From positions 30,031,043 to 30,095,042 of the forward strand of contig NC_135048.1 in the NCBI RefSeq assembly GCF_051014685.1: DNA of 64,000 nucleotides, written 5' to 3'. Position numbers and translations under genes: made by a program. The DNA comes from Ptiloglossa arizonensis (taxonomy: Eukaryota > Arthropoda > Insecta > Hymenoptera > Colletidae). Shown piece by piece: positions 45,671 to 60,345 of the stretch. How positions within the stretch are numbered: the first letter of the stretch is position 1; each line of letters begins with the position of its first letter. The notes under the pieces were generated by a model, which had not been told where the DNA came from, made no database searches, and saw only the letters and a program-made list of their open reading frames with translations.

Positions 45671-47574
45671 GGCAAAGAATTCTAACCTCGCGTTCGTTCG
45701 TTTTCCATTTCACTTTATTTCCCGAGCATCGTAATTGTAATTACCGCGTCGCGGTATTTTTCCATCGTAATTCACGAATGTTAATATCCTCGACGGAACT
45801 CGAGCAGCGAAACAATTACACGAATTCCGTTGCACGCGATCCCCTCGAAATTTTTAATCGTTTTCGAGATTTCTTCCACATTCCCTCAACATTCTACTCG
45901 AACGCTCGCGACTTTGTTACTTTCTCAAATACGAAAATATTCGTTAGTAAAAATCTATTCCAGAAAACATACTATCCGAAAACAAAATAACAAAATTCGA
46001 TTTTGTAACACCTCCAGTGTAAAACACCCCCTTAATAACAATTTCCACATCCACCTTAAAAAAACCTACCATTCAACAAACGCATCCTCCTCAGTGTCCA
46101 CTTTCCGTTATTTTAACTTAAATCAACGCCTCTTTTACCCCCTCTTCGGTAACATTTCCCGAGTCACACCCCCGAATCACACCTCCAAATCAAATCTCAA
46201 TTTACCACACCAACGATCTCTCGTCAATCGTGATCGCTGTATTTCTCTCAAATTATCGCGTAAACAATCTCCTATCGAACAATTACTCTCGTCCACGAAA
46301 CGTTCAAATCTTCCCTCGTTCCCCTCCCCCTTACTGTACTCCAAAACTTCGCCAATTGGTGTGCTCGGTAACACCCGCGCGACGACCAGTTAATCACGAT
46401 CAACGGCCCTACCCCCACTCCTCGGCACACCAGAGTGGGCGTGTGCTCGCGAGATGGCCATCCGTGGGTAAAAACGGCTGGTATTTAATAAACTCGAAAT
46501 TCCGTGGCGCGATTACCCAAAGCGGAAAGAACGTAAAAACATTTACCGAGGCGTGCCAAGCGACAGCGACGACGAGCGTCGAATTCGGGTTCCTTTGGTA
46601 CGGGGGTGAGTGGTGGAACGTAAAAGAGAAAGCCAAACGCGACGCGGCATCCGAAACGGGAAGCTGGGGGCGAGAGGAACGGAAACAGAAATCAAGACGG
46701 ACGAAGAAACACACACAACGACGGGGCAAGGATGGTAGGAAACGGTTGGGTGGGGAGGGGTGGTGGGGTGGATGGTAGCGAGGGATTCGAGGGTGAGGTT
46801 GGCAATTTGCTTTGAAATCCCCGGCTTCTACGGGCCGTGGTCTCCCTCTCTGCCCGTCCCTCTTCCGAAGGCAACCCTCCCCCACCGTGATGTTTCTCTT
46901 TCTTTCGCCCAGCGGCGGGCGGCGAAAGCCAGCAGCCAACCCCTCTGTCCTTCCCTGTTTCTCTTCGTGTGCCAGCTTGCCCGACGCCAACCATCGTTCT
47001 TCTTCCATCGTCGGGACTGACAGAAATGTATGTGCACATCGTGATCCCCGTACGCCCGACTCTGCCGCTTTCGCGGCATTAAAGCGGATACTCGACGGAT
47101 ACCGACTGTTTGAGTTACATTTAAATTATACGGGAGTCCTTTGGCGCCGTGTCAAAATTCGCCGAAAGTCGTCGCCGCTCTTGGCCCCCCACCCCTACCC
47201 CTTCACCATCTCTAATATCACTCCTTTCTCCTGGGTCTCTCTGACTTGGAACGCGTCGGTGTCTCGCATCGGGCGAGCGTGTACCAAAGTTTACGAGGGA
47301 AATTTTTTCAACACCCTCCCCCTCTTTTCTACAATCGATGTTTTCGTTTGTTCTGGGTGGTGTGTATCGTGATTGGATAGATTTAGGAGGTCCCAGAATG
47401 GAATTTTGGCGCGACGAATGGAATCATGATTGGGTGTACTGGTGGGAGTTGGAAAGATGCGTCGTTCAAGGTGAGAGACTCCCATTGGTCGAGATTTGGA
47501 ACGATCTCTGACGTGTACGCGCACGTGTCGTGTGCTGAGTGGTGATGAGTGAATATTAGCGTGTTTCAAAATTA
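45671..47574. other. unique DNA with long overlapping chance frames
   Basis: GC-rich from about 46380 to 47300. Frames of 182, 187, 199 and 186 codons overlap on both strands between 45830 and 47372. None has a recognised motif, and overlapping openness on both strands argues for composition rather than coding. Possible regulatory island. Confidence 0.42.
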
Positions 47575-47735
47575 AATTTTATTGACTGTTCTATGATTTA
47601 ATGTATTTATTAAATTGTTATTGATATTCGTTGAGTTATGTGATAGTATAAGTTCTACCAGTAGTAGACTGTTCTGTAATTTAATGTATTTATTAAATTG
47701 TTATTGATATTCGTCGAGTTATGTGGTAGTATAAT
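47575..47735 (+). repeat. 84 bp tandem duplication
   Basis: GACTGTTCTATGATTTAATG at 47583 recurs with two changes 84 bases later, followed by TATTTATTAAATTGTTATTG and a GAGTTATGTG block. Two copies, nearly identical. Confidence 0.92.
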
Positions 47736-48029
47736 TTTTGTTATTTTATTGTACGGAAGAGATTCTTTTTTAATGGCGTGTCGGAAGAACTACTTGTTAC
47801 TTGTTACTTGTTACACTTGCTCATTTCTAGAAGATGAAAACAGGAAACAAAATTTGTGTCAACGAAAGAATCACGAACGTTGTAGAGGTTTTAGAAAATA
47901 TTCTGAGGAACGGGGGAAGATGGAAGAGTTCTCCAGGGAAATATTATAGTAATCGATATCTCAGATCGGTTTAAATATTCTTGAAATTCTCTGTATACCA
48001 CCTTCGATGGTACTTCCACTCTAACCACA
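47736..48029. other. AT-rich unique DNA, nothing recognised
   Basis: Contains a short ACTTGTTACTTGTTACTTGT run at about 47793. No gene seen. Confidence 0.5.
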
Positions 48030-49195
48030 TTCTATGAAATCACATTCTACGAAATTACGTTCTATGAAAAAGGTCACGAAGGGTTTCCCTCACCTGCTAC
48101 TATCCATCGAAGGAGATCTTTCGAGGTCCAAGCAATACAATAGTGCTTTCATGAAATCATCTTCTATGAAGAAAGTCACGAAGGGTTCCCCCATACTTCT
48201 TACTACCTCTTGAAGCAGATCTTTCGAGATCCAAGCAATACAATAGTGTTTTCATTAAATTTTCTTCTACGAAGAAAGTCATGGAGGGATCTCTTCATTT
48301 TTTACTATTTCTTGAAGCAGATCTTTCGAGATCCAAGCAATATAATAATATTTCCATGAAATCACCTTCTAGGAAAAAAATTGCGAAAAATTCTACCCAT
48401 CTGTAACTACCCTTAGAGCAGATCTTTCAAGATCCAAATAATACAATAGTGTTTCCATGAAATCACCTTCTACGAAAAATATCACGAAAAATTCTCCCCA
48501 TTTTTTACTACCCTTAGAGCAAATCTTTCAAGATCCAAATAATACAATAATATTTCCATGAAATAACCTTCTACGAAAAGAGTCACGAAAAATTCTCCCT
48601 ATTTTTACTACCCTTAGAGTATATCTTTCAAGATCCAAATAATACAATAGTATTTCCATGAAATCACCTTCTACGAAAAGAGTCACGATTAGATCCCCCC
48701 ACTTCTTACTTTCTCTCGAAGCAAATCTTTCGAGATCCAAGCAATACAATAGTGTTTTAATGAAATCACCTTCTACGAAAAAAGTCACGAAGGGATCCCT
48801 CTACATTTTACTATTTCTTGAAACAGATCTTTCGATACACAAGCAATACAATAGTGTTTCCATGAAATCACCTTCTTTGAAAACAGTCACGAAGACATCC
48901 CCTCACTTCTTACTATCTCTCGAAGCAAATCTTTCGATACCCAAGCAATGCAATAGTATTTCCATGAAATCACCTTCCACGAAAGAAATCACGAAAGATT
49001 CTCCCGATTTCTTGCTACCCATAGAGCAGATCTTTCGTTACCCGAGCAATACAATGGTATTTCAATAAAATCACCTTCTACGAAAATACTCACGAAGAGA
49101 TCCCCCCACTTCTTACTTTCTCTCGAAGCAAATCTTTCGAGATCCGAGCAATACAATGACGTTTCCATGAAACCACTCTCTGCGATGAATCCGCG
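48030..49195. repeat. tandem array, 100-103 bp unit, about twelve copies
   Basis: Units contain CCATGAAATCACCTTCTACG, AAAAGAGTCACGAA, a TTCTTACTATCTCT-type block and GATCTTTCGAGATCCAAGCA. The ATGAAAT anchor falls at 48151, 48254, 48356, 48457, 48558, 48658, 48760, 48862, 48964, 49066 and 49167. From 48658 to 49066 the spacing is exactly 102, a multiple of three, so a 136-codon plus frame stays open through four units. GATCTTTCGAGATC is a near-palindrome in most units. Confidence 0.95.
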
Positions 49196-51269
49196 AAGCG
49201 TTCCTTTCGCTTCTTGTCTCCCCCTCCTCCCTCCCCTCGGGGAGTAAATCTTTCGAGGTTCCGACTCTACGTCCATCGACGTTCGAAACGATAATCGACT
49301 GGATAATTTCCGGCGTAGCGAGCGGCGAATCCATTTTCGCGGTCGCGTAAGTCCGATCTTTTGACGTCGTCGACCTACTTGCCGCGGGACCATTAACGCG
49401 GCGGGAAAATCGAGAGGCGAAGCTCGTCCGGGAACGTATTTTACGAGGTAATCTCCACTCGCTTCTATTCCACGTCGAGTGCGATTGTTTTTTAATCCGC
49501 TGTTACGAACGCGAACCTTTCGCGCGCGGCCGTAAATTGCACGTTCGTTCGTTTACGTCGAACAGGACGAAAAAGAAAACTAAGTGAAACCGCCGCCGAC
49601 CCGGCCCGGCCCGGCCCTACCCTTTTTCGCGAATATTTCGTCTCTCGGTCGGGATACCGGCTCGAAGCGAAACACGTTCGCGAATACGTATAGCTCAACA
49701 AGTTAAATGAGATCCCTGGGCTCCGGGAACAACTGGTCTCGGCCCCTCCCCCCCCTACTCCTTTACGTAGTCTTGCGTTTTTTAAACGGTATCAGATGAC
49801 ACCCGATAGCCACGCTGTATAAGCCTATACGTCGTCCCGTGCTTCGAGATACACGGTTGAACCGAAACCACGTGACCGTTCCCGATAGCAACTTTCGGCC
49901 CGGTTCGGGGCCCGACGAATCGCCCACAAATTTCCAGCGTGGCTCGCGCCGGTACCGTTTCCTCCAGACCACGATCACGGCACATTCGTATCCATCTCGT
50001 CCGAAAATTTCCTCGCTTGTAACTTATACCCGTAACATGCAACGTCAAACGAAGATCGCGAACGTGCGAACGATCCTATCGAGACCAGTTTTTGCTCACG
50101 TATCGGACGTCAAGAAGCTTGAGGGGTGGAGTTGGGTGGAGGGTGGGGGGCAGAGGGAATCTTCTCGCGAATCGTTCGGAGAGTTTGAATCTCGCGGCGG
50201 GGGATACTCGAGAGAAAAAGAAAAAGAAGAAATGGAGCGCGCGCGTGCCCTTATCAGCGATTAGAATGGTATGTTTGCTAAGCACTGCACCATAAACCAC
50301 GCCATAACGAGACCGTAACACGTTACAGCGGACCGCCGGGGCAATTTCAGCGACGATTACGTCACAGGATCAATATTTGAAATCCTGGGCGCATTGTTTG
50401 CAAACGATCTGCCATAATAATAATGATTTTGGGCGAACTTCGCCCGGAATACGATTCCAGCGCCCCGTCGCGCCTGTGACCCACTCCCACGTCCCCACAC
50501 ACACACACACCCCTCCCCACCCCTGTCATACCAAATCGCGATAATAACATTAATACCGGATAATAATATTATTCTATCCGTCGGTATTTTCCAGCGATTA
50601 GAAGTAAATTAGTGCTCCAGCACGGTTACATTTCCCTACCCCCACCACTTGAACGTTTGGCGCTCGCCGTTCGCGCGTTACCCGGTATAATTATCGCCGC
50701 GATACCAATGACGATAGTTTTAATCATCTTCATCATCTCGTTAATCCCGCGAATCTATCGATTCCCGCGTTTACGGACCGTCGCTGCACCGATGGGATAG
50801 AACATTACGAAACAGAAGCGCGAAAGTGGGGTGAGAGATTTTATTCTCGTTATTCTACGATTTCTCGTTAGTTTCGATAATGTTGGATTTTCTTCAAGGT
50901 GAACTTTACTTTTTGTATTTTACTATATTAATCACGGGATTGTAGTGTTTCGTTTGAATAATTTCTTGGAAAAATTGTTTTTATCGCAACATTGCGATCT
51001 TACTAAGAAAGAAAGTTCGATCTTTTGGATGAATTCGCGCCTTTGTTGTGAAATAAATATATTCCTGGTGCGGTTGATCGTGAGGCGTGTACTGCTTGGC
51101 CAAACGAAGCGCGCGCACGCGTCAATCGGCCGGTGTCTTGTCTCCCACCACGTCACGTTTTATGTCTTAAATACTGGTACAATTTTCTGTGGTTACTTCC
51201 CACTGTTTGATCCCTATTGTGACATCAATTAGTTCATAGCCGCTCGACACGAGCGGTTTCAGTTCACGC
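49196..51269. other. CpG-rich island and AT-rich tail, no gene called
   Basis: CpG-rich at 49200-50500. The segment 50370-50450 carries the palindrome GTTTGCAAAC at 50396-50405 and AT-rich text inside GC-rich flanks, a conserved-noncoding look. The segment 50690-50770 is similar. Frames of 71, 88 and 141 codons overlap on both strands at 49763-50264 without a recognised family. A CA run lies at about 50497-50511. Confidence 0.42.
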
Positions 51270-52300
51270 GTACCTCCACCAGATCCCACTTTCGCTCAGC
51301 CAGGCTATACATCAATTTACGTGTACAAAGTTTTCCATTGAATCGGTCAGCTATCATTTCGTCCTGCGACGTTAAAGTTTAACAGTACATAAGAAGCTCG
51401 ATTGCATTTTTTTCTTCAAATCTATTTAAAATAATTCTTCTCTCTGTACCAGTACCCCCACCAGACCTCACTTTCACTCGGCCAGGCTGTACATCAATTT
51501 ACGTGTACAAAGTTTTCCATTGAATCGGTCAACCATCACCTCCTCTCGCGAAATCAAAGTTTAACGGTACCTGAGCAGTTCAATTGCATCTCTTTTTCGA
51601 ATCTATTTTAAATAATTCTTCTCTCCGTACCAGTACCCCCACCAGACTTCACTTTCACGTACAAAGTTTTCCATTGAATCGGTCAACTATTATCTCTTCT
51701 TGCGACATACAAGTTTAACAGTACGTAAGAAGCACAATTGCACATTTTATTCAAATCTATTTTAAATAATTCTTTTCCTGTGCCAATATCCCCACCAGAC
51801 CTCACTTTCACTCGGCCAGGCTGTACATCAACTTACACGTACAAAGTTTTCCATTGATTCGGGCAACCATCATCTCTTCTTGCGAAATCAAACTTTAACA
51901 GTACGTAAGAAACTCGATTGCACATTTTACTCAAATCCATTTTCAATAATTCATCTCTCCGTGCCAATACCCCCACCAGACTTCACTTTCACTCGGCCAG
52001 GGTGTACACACAAAGTATGTACAACTTGCACGTACAAAGTTTTCCATCCAATCCGTCAACCACCACCTCCTCTTGTGAAATAAAAGTTTAACAATACATA
52101 AAAAGCTCAATTGCACCTTTTACTCAAATCCATTTTCAATAATTCATCTCTCCGTGCCAATACCCCCCACCAAACCTCACTCTCCCTCAGCCAAGCTATA
52201 CATCGACTTACGCGCGCAAACTTCCCCACTCAATCGGTCAACCGTCATCCCATCTCGCAACATCGAAGCTTCACGGTACCCAAGAATCTCAATACCACCT
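51270..52300 (+). repeat. tandem array, ~150-190 bp unit, six copies
   Basis: Units share TACCCCCACCAGACCTCACT, TTCACTCGGCCAGGCTGTAC, ACGTGTACAAAGTTTTCCAT, GAATCGGTCAACCATCA and AAATAATTCTTCTCTC. Unit starts lie near 51279, 51459, 51638, 51789, 51969 and 52165. One unit near 51650 lacks the CGGCCAGG segment. The last unit is the most diverged. Confidence 0.93.
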
Positions 52301-53744
<1,444 letters not shown>

Positions 53745-54450
53745 ACTAATATTCGAATAATTAGACTATTCGAGTAGTATTCGAATAACTCGACTGTTCA
53801 AGTAGTATTTGAATAATTTCACTCTGCAAATAATTCAACTGTTCAAGAACTATTCTAATGATTTGACTGTTCGAGTGGTATTCGAACAATTAGACTATTC
53901 CAGTAGTATTCGAATAATTCGACTATTCAAATAATTCAACTGTTCAAGTACTATTCGAATAATTTGACTATTCGAATGATCTTCGAATAATTAGACCATT
54001 CCAGTAGTATTCGAATAATTTGACTATTCAAATAATTCAACTGTTCAAGTACTATTGGAATAATTTGACTATTCGAATGGTATTCGAATAATTAGACATT
54101 TCAAGTACTATTCGAATGGTATTCGAATAATTAGACAATTCAAGTACTATTCGAATGGTATTCGAATAATTAGACAATTCAAGTACTATTGGAATAATTA
54201 GACTATTCGAATAATTCAACTGTCCAAGTACTATTCGAATAATTTGACTATTTGAGAGGTATTCGACTAGTCAAATATTCGAATACTAGCCGAGTAGTCG
54301 AACAATATTCGAATAGTCTAGTATTCGAATGTTCGAATAATACTCGAGTACTGAACTATTCGTGTGCTAATCGAGTAATCGACTATTCGAGTAATCGACT
54401 ATTCGAGTAATTGACTAATCGAGTAATCGACTATTCGATTAATCGACTAT
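53745..54450. repeat. TATTCGAATA palindromic array with ~101 bp higher-order unit
   Basis: Short blocks of ATTCGAATAATTAGACTATT, CAGTAGTATTCGAATAATT and AATTCAACTGTTCAAGTACT recur. The trio repeats with a period near 101 bases from about 53866 to 54080, then degrades to shorter TCGAGTAATCGACTATTCGA cycles. Nearly every block is self-complementary around TTCGAA. Confidence 0.92.
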
Positions 54451-56844
54451 TCGAATTATGTTCCCCGAAATCCCATTTGGCGTCAGTTTTTCTAACCGTC
54501 TAACGAATTTGTCGAATTTTCGCGACATCGGCAATACCGATCGTCACCGAAGAAATTCACGGGTCGTTCGTTTCGGGCGGCTGGACCGCTTTCGTTTTCG
54601 TCTTTAACAGGAATCGGGCGGCAGCGAGCGTGAAGGGGGAGACGGGGGGAACACGGAGGACGGTTCGCGGCCGCAGAAAAAGACTTCACCGCCAAATTCA
54701 TTTCCTAATACGTACGCTGACGCGGTCTAGAATTCGTTCGCGCCAAAGGTTCATGTTAAAATCAACCCGGGTGCTTCTTCGAAGATGCTCCGCAGCCTCG
54801 TCGAAGAGGTCCGGGGAATCGAGGACACGGGTAGACAAAGAAATCGGGCTGCATAAGAACTGGAGGATGCTTGAATAATAGAGTGGAGAAAGGGGGGTGG
54901 GGGAGGGGCAGAGTTGGAGAGCATTAGACTTGCGTAGTGCATTAGACGTTCGATGGAAATTTTCCACCGTGTTTGAATCATCGTTGTTAAAAATTCCGTG
55001 TTGTCTTTTCGAACGAAAGTAATCGAACCAACCCCCTCCCCATCCCCCAACCACCCCACCAGATCGTCGAGCGGTTAAATTTTCACCCGCCATTGTATTT
55101 ATCGTTTTTGTAATTTTGAATTAAATGCTCGACGTGCGGTGTAAATATTTGGTCAGTCGGGTGTGTTTGAATTTATCGATGTGCATTTGAATTAATTGTG
55201 AAAGGAACGAGTTCGATATTGTTGCAGGCGGTGCATCGTTTACCGCGGAAAAGCGCACCATTTATTCAACTGATTTACACGCGTCACATTCTAATAGATA
55301 TTATACAATACCCAAAATGTTCATCGCGGTTATTCTTCCCAGAGATATCGGTTCATTCAAAGCGGAATAATATTATAATATTAGGTCTTCGACACGAAAA
55401 ATTCCACGTAATAGAATCTCCAGGGAAATTAAATACCAGGGTCTCTGGTTTGTCCTCATTCCCCGCTTACAAGACACACGTGTCTTATACTGTATTTATA
55501 TTCCGTGTACAAACTTTCTCAATTCTTTTTTTCCGCAAAGGAGAACATCTGCTCAATTTTAACCAATTTTTCCAACTCGTTTCAAGATCGTGCACCAAAT
55601 ATACTGTACGAAGAACGAAAGATCGCTCCTGGAAGAAATTTCTAGCCAATCTTCGTAAGGTACCTCGATAAAGGTCCGTCAACACCGTTCGCGTTCCTCT
55701 CGATTCTGATCTCTTTTCCTTCATAAAATACATCGTACTTGTACAATTTATTCTACTTTCTCGGCAACGACAGAACGTTGAACACTCCTTCGAAACATAA
55801 TCTTCAGAAATCGAAGGTTACATAACCTTCCCACTCGAAAACATAACCTTCCCAAACGAAAGTACTTGCACGTAATTGCGAGGTTAACGCAATCGTGCCT
55901 TTATCTATTCCGCGACAAACAATATAAAGTACCCGGGTGCGTTCGCGTGCAATTCGGCAAGCTGCGTGCGAAATTGAAACGAAAAAGCACTGGTCGAGCG
56001 TTCAGTGGAGGGGAGGAGAGAGGTGGTGGTGGTGGGGGGAGCAGAGTCGTATGGAAAGGTGACAAGCTGCAGGTGCGAGCGCGCACTATGATGAGCTCGC
56101 AGTCGGAACGGTCGGACCTCTCGCTAGTCGTTACGCCAATTCGGGATGCAAATTTATGATGATTTAATACGAAACTGCCGAAGTGCGAGGACCGCGCGAG
56201 CCTCGTTTTTATCGTCGCCCGTTGTAATTCTTTCCGTCGTTCGTCGACGGTCCTGGAAAACTGTTTCCCTTTTTCACCTTTTGTTCGAACAAATGGACGT
56301 CGACTCCAGGACGATGAACTCGGACACGGTCCACTTGATTCTGACGTGACAGGACGCATTGTGCTCGCGAACGAAATATTTTCGCGTTTCCCTTTAGGGA
56401 ACTAAGTGATCACGATGGGGTTCGATTTAACCTTCCCACGCGTATGAGACAAATTTTTATCGACAATTTTGAACATTCTAGGACAACGTGGAAAGGGACT
56501 ATCACCAGCTGACCGCATATATAGATAGTATTGTCCACAGAGAGTGTGCGGATGTGTAGAGAAATGTTTCTTATTTATAGGAAGAGTATATTCTATGCAC
56601 GGACTGTATATATAGAAGGCAAGGTTTAAAGGTGGACTGGTATCTAACCTTTGCTAAAGTTTCAATCGGAGTATCAACAGTAATCAAACGGTGAATGTTT
56701 CACCCGGTTTCAGTCTTAGTAATCAGTGGGGATATTTCTGGAGCCAGGGAAAACTTGTTGCACGCCATTGAAAAATTTAGAAAGACCAGTGTCCGATGGA
56801 GCATCTGTAGGGAGGGAAGATGCTATTAGGAGAATTGAGGATGA
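54451..56844. other. unique DNA, no gene called
   Basis: CpG-rich at 54480-55080 and 55860-56360, AT-rich between and after. C-rich and G-rich low-complexity runs lie near 54885 and 55030. A 157-codon plus frame at 55198-55671 starts with GTG and has no recognised motif. Confidence 0.45.
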
Positions 56845-57720
56845 TTTTAAACGATGAAAATATTTGGCGCTCACTTTAGGATTGCCTCCATCTACACTCG
56901 GACCAGACCTAGTTTACCAAAGTCGACTCTGATCTCATTCTATTTGCAAAAATATCCCTCGTGAAATCTTAGGCTACGAGATCTACCTGTCATCGAAGAG
57001 GATCTAGGCATATTTAGATAGAATTTTGTCTAGTGACAAAGCCGATCGACGAAGCAGTGAACTATTACTCAACTGATAGTACAGTGAAATTTATACTTGG
57101 ACGACCTTGAACAGCCAAAATATTTGGCGCTCACTTAATACTACCTTGACTTACACTTGGACCTAATTTACCAACGTCGACTCTCGTCTCGTTCTTCTTG
57201 CAAGAATAGCATGTAGGAATGAACTACTATCCAATTGATAGTATAGCAAAATTTATACTTGGTCGACCTTGAGCAGCCAAAATATTTGGCACTCACTTAA
57301 AACTATCTTGACTTACACTTGGATCTAATTTACCAACGTCGACGCTTGTCTCGTTCCACTTGCAAGAATATCCTTCACGAAATCTCGAGCAATGAAACAT
57401 ATATACGTATAGCTGTCATCGAGGAGATTTTAGGCACATTTTGATAGACTGTTGTCTAGTGTCAAAGCTGATCGATAGTATTCTCTACAGACGAAGGTCT
57501 ACTCAACTGATATTACAGCAAAAAAATTATACTTGGACGACCTTGAGCAGCCAAAACATTTGGCGCTCACCTAGAACTACACTTGATTCACACTTCCACG
57601 TAATTTACCAACGTCGACGCTCGTCTCGTCCTACTTGCAAGAATATCCTTCACGAAATCTCGAGCAGTGAAAGATATATACGTATAGCTGTCATCGAGGA
57701 GGTTTTAGGCGGATTTCGAT
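56845..57720 (-). repeat. interspersed tandem repeat, four units, with TCAAGGTCG
   Basis: Units share AAAATATTTGGCGCTCACTT, CCAACGTCGACTCTCGTCTC, TTGCAAGAATATCC and GTCATCGAGGAGATTTTAGG on the plus strand. Three units carry CGACCTTGA (TCAAGGTCG on the minus strand) at 57103, 57264 and 57538, within GGCTGTTCAAGGTCGTCCAA or a variant. Unit length varies from about 160 to 275 bases through internal deletion. Confidence 0.9.
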
Positions 57721-59454
57721 GAAGTTTTGTAAGGTCAGAACCGAGCGGGAAAATCGCGGTGCCCCCGAGGACGAAATCCTCGCTTAATCCGGCCGTATTA
57801 ATCGCGAACGCCAGGTAGGGCAGGTAGCCGGGCGGAAAAAAAAAAAAAATTTATGCGCGCGTACGAAGGACAGGTGCCACCGGTGGAATCGTGCCAATTC
57901 TGCGACGTGGATTTCGCCGTTCGTTCTCATATTTCGGCAACGACGATTTATCACCGACGGTCGCTGGGGGTCCATCGAGCACCGGATATAAACCGAATAA
58001 TGAGAATGCCGGCAAATATTGATTGACTTCGTTGATGTTGCACGGAGACGCGACGCTAAACATTTTGACGGCCGCTGTCACGTATACGTGATTTCACTGT
58101 TTCGACCGCTGTGCCACAGACCACTCAACTTATTTCCCGTTTATCCGAATCGAGTTTCCGTAGGGTGTATGGAATACACGTGTTTACGTTTACACACCCT
58201 TACGATAACATCCCTAGAAATCTTTCGCATGATTTTCAAAATTTTAAATTCACAATTCAAACGGGTGTCTCGAGTTCATTTCGAATTACAAATCGAAAAT
58301 AAATTTAAAATATTTCCTAACGAAAACTTCTGGGACTGATGAAATTCCAGTAATTTTTCGATACTTAGAATTTCTTCAGAATTCGAAAATATTAGCCTCA
58401 ATTTTTCAAATCCTTGCGTACAGTGATCTTTCAATATTCGTAAAATTGAAAAATTCTCATTTATTTGAAGAAAATAATTATTCTTTCCCAGAAACACGAA
58501 TAATTGAATATATTTTATACACCGTAAAATATTTCAAATTAAGGAACTGTACATTCGCATTAAATAAATCATCCACGTTCAAATTTTACACTTTACAATA
58601 TTTGTTTCAAATATTACGAATCATGTCCCAATACATTTCACCGTAACATTTCCCCGTCATTTTCGCGTTTGCGTCAAAGCTCGTCAAAATGTCAAAACAG
58701 TGATTCCTTGGAAGATGACGTCGAGGATCCACACGGCGAGGTATCATATTTAAAAATTTTCACGTAAAAATTGCCCACTCTGTGACATTTTTTCCGTCAA
58801 AGGGACGTTCTCGAAAGGCTCGCCGGCGTAGATCGCGATCGCGGCCCGTCTAGCAACGGTGGGTTTGACAGGTTTTTAATCGACCTTAAATTGCTAACTT
58901 CTCCTAGCAGACATTTCAGTTTAATTCCAGCGTTATGTCAGGCCGCAGTGACGCGACGCGCGTGTCGTTATTAACAAGCGGCCGGATGAACTCGATGAAA
59001 CGAGAAACGTTTGTGTACGTGTATCGGTGGAGGGATAGGTGTGAGTGAATTTCATTCGTGCCTCGTCGCTCGTTGATTCCGTTATAAAACATGTCGTATC
59101 CGCTCGTCGATAATCCCGGGGGTCTGGCGGCGGTCCTCGCCACCCCCCGAGGAAAAATGCTGGCGGACAGCCGACTGGCAAAAAGCTTCCGGTCGCGCGC
59201 GACGACGATGAGGGCGAAATTCGTTTCATCCGTTTCGTGGCCGAGGAAACGACCTTGCGTTTGAAGACATCTAATTGCCACCACGTGGATTAATCGTTTT
59301 TCGATAATGACAAACGAGCAATACGTAGACACTCCCGAGATTTCGTCGTTTATACGAAACGATCTCGTTCGAGGAAGATCGCTTATAAGACATTCGGTAA
59401 AAATTGCCGCGGTATTTGTTCCTTTCGTCGTTCTTACAGTTAAATCGACGTCGA
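57721..59454. other. unique DNA, no gene seen
   Basis: GC-rich at 57730-58080 and 58690-59300, AT-rich between. Poly-A at about 57837-57849. No recognised coding, RNA or repeat structure. Confidence 0.5.
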
Positions 59455-60345
59455 AGGAGGGAATGTGCTTTTGTGTTCTCCAAAACTGCCCACAGTGGTT
59501 CCACGATGTTTACATCAGGGATGAAAAATTATAAATATGTAGACGCTCCGTTTGTACGAAAGGATCTCGAACTGAGAATATTGTGTAGAAGGGAATGTGC
59601 TTTTGTGTTCTCCAGAATTGCCCACAGTGGTACCACGATGTTTGCATGGAAGAAATCATCGATTTGCATCGAGAAATTAGCAATACATACACTCTTTGTT
59701 TATACGAAACGATCTCGATCTGAAAATATCGCGTAAGAGAGAACATGCTTTTGTGTTCTCCAAAACTGCCCACAGTGGTACCACGATGTTTACATGGAAC
59801 AAATCATCGATTTGCATCGAGAAATTAGCAATACATAGACTCTTCGTTTATGAGAAACGATTTTGATCTCGATGTTGGAGAAGGAAATGTGCTCTTGTGT
59901 TCTCCAAAACTGTCCACAGTGGTTCCACGATGTTTACATCGAAGATGAAAAATTACAAATACGTAGCCAGTCATTGTATACGAAACGATCTCGATCTGAG
60001 AATATTGTGCAGAAGGGGATGTGCTTTTGTGTTCTCCAAAACTGCCCACAGTGGTTCCACAATGTTTACATCAGAGATGAAAAATTACAAATACGTAGAC
60101 ACTCAGTTTATAGGATACGATCTCGATCTTAGAATATCGTGTAAAAGGGAATGTGCTTTTGTGTTCTCCAAAACTGCCCACAGTGGTTCCACAATGTTTA
60201 CATCAGAGATGAAAAATTACAAATACGTAGACACTCAGTTTATACGAAACGATCTCGATCTTAGAATATCGTGTAAGAGGGAATGTGCTTTTGTGTTCTC
60301 CAAAACTGCCCACAGTGGTTCCACGATGTTTACATCGAAGATGTT
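59455..60345 (+). repeat. tandem array, 132-148 bp unit, seven copies
   Basis: The anchor GTGCTTTTGTGTTCTCCAAA or a variant falls at 59465, 59597, 59745, 59889, 60021, 60153 and 60285. Four of the six intervals are exactly 132 bases, a multiple of three. Units also share CTGCCCACAGTGGTTCCACG, ATGTTTACATCAGAGATGAA, AAATTACAAATACGTAGACA and ACGAAACGATCTCGATCT. Two plus frames stay open across several units because the period is a codon multiple. No secretion signal or known domain is seen. Confidence 0.95.

Noticed and set aside
45830..47372. Several frames of 180-200 codons on both strands
   Set aside because: They overlap each other in opposite directions and are rich in Pro, Arg and Ser from biased DNA; no exon signals.
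49763..50264. Three overlapping frames on both strands that look protein-like
   Set aside because: All three cannot be coding; none has a motif, and they illustrate how GC-rich noncoding DNA mimics protein here.
55198..55671. 157-codon plus frame in AT-moderate DNA
   Set aside because: Starts at GTG, has no family resemblance, and a frame of this length is expected about once by chance in a window this size.
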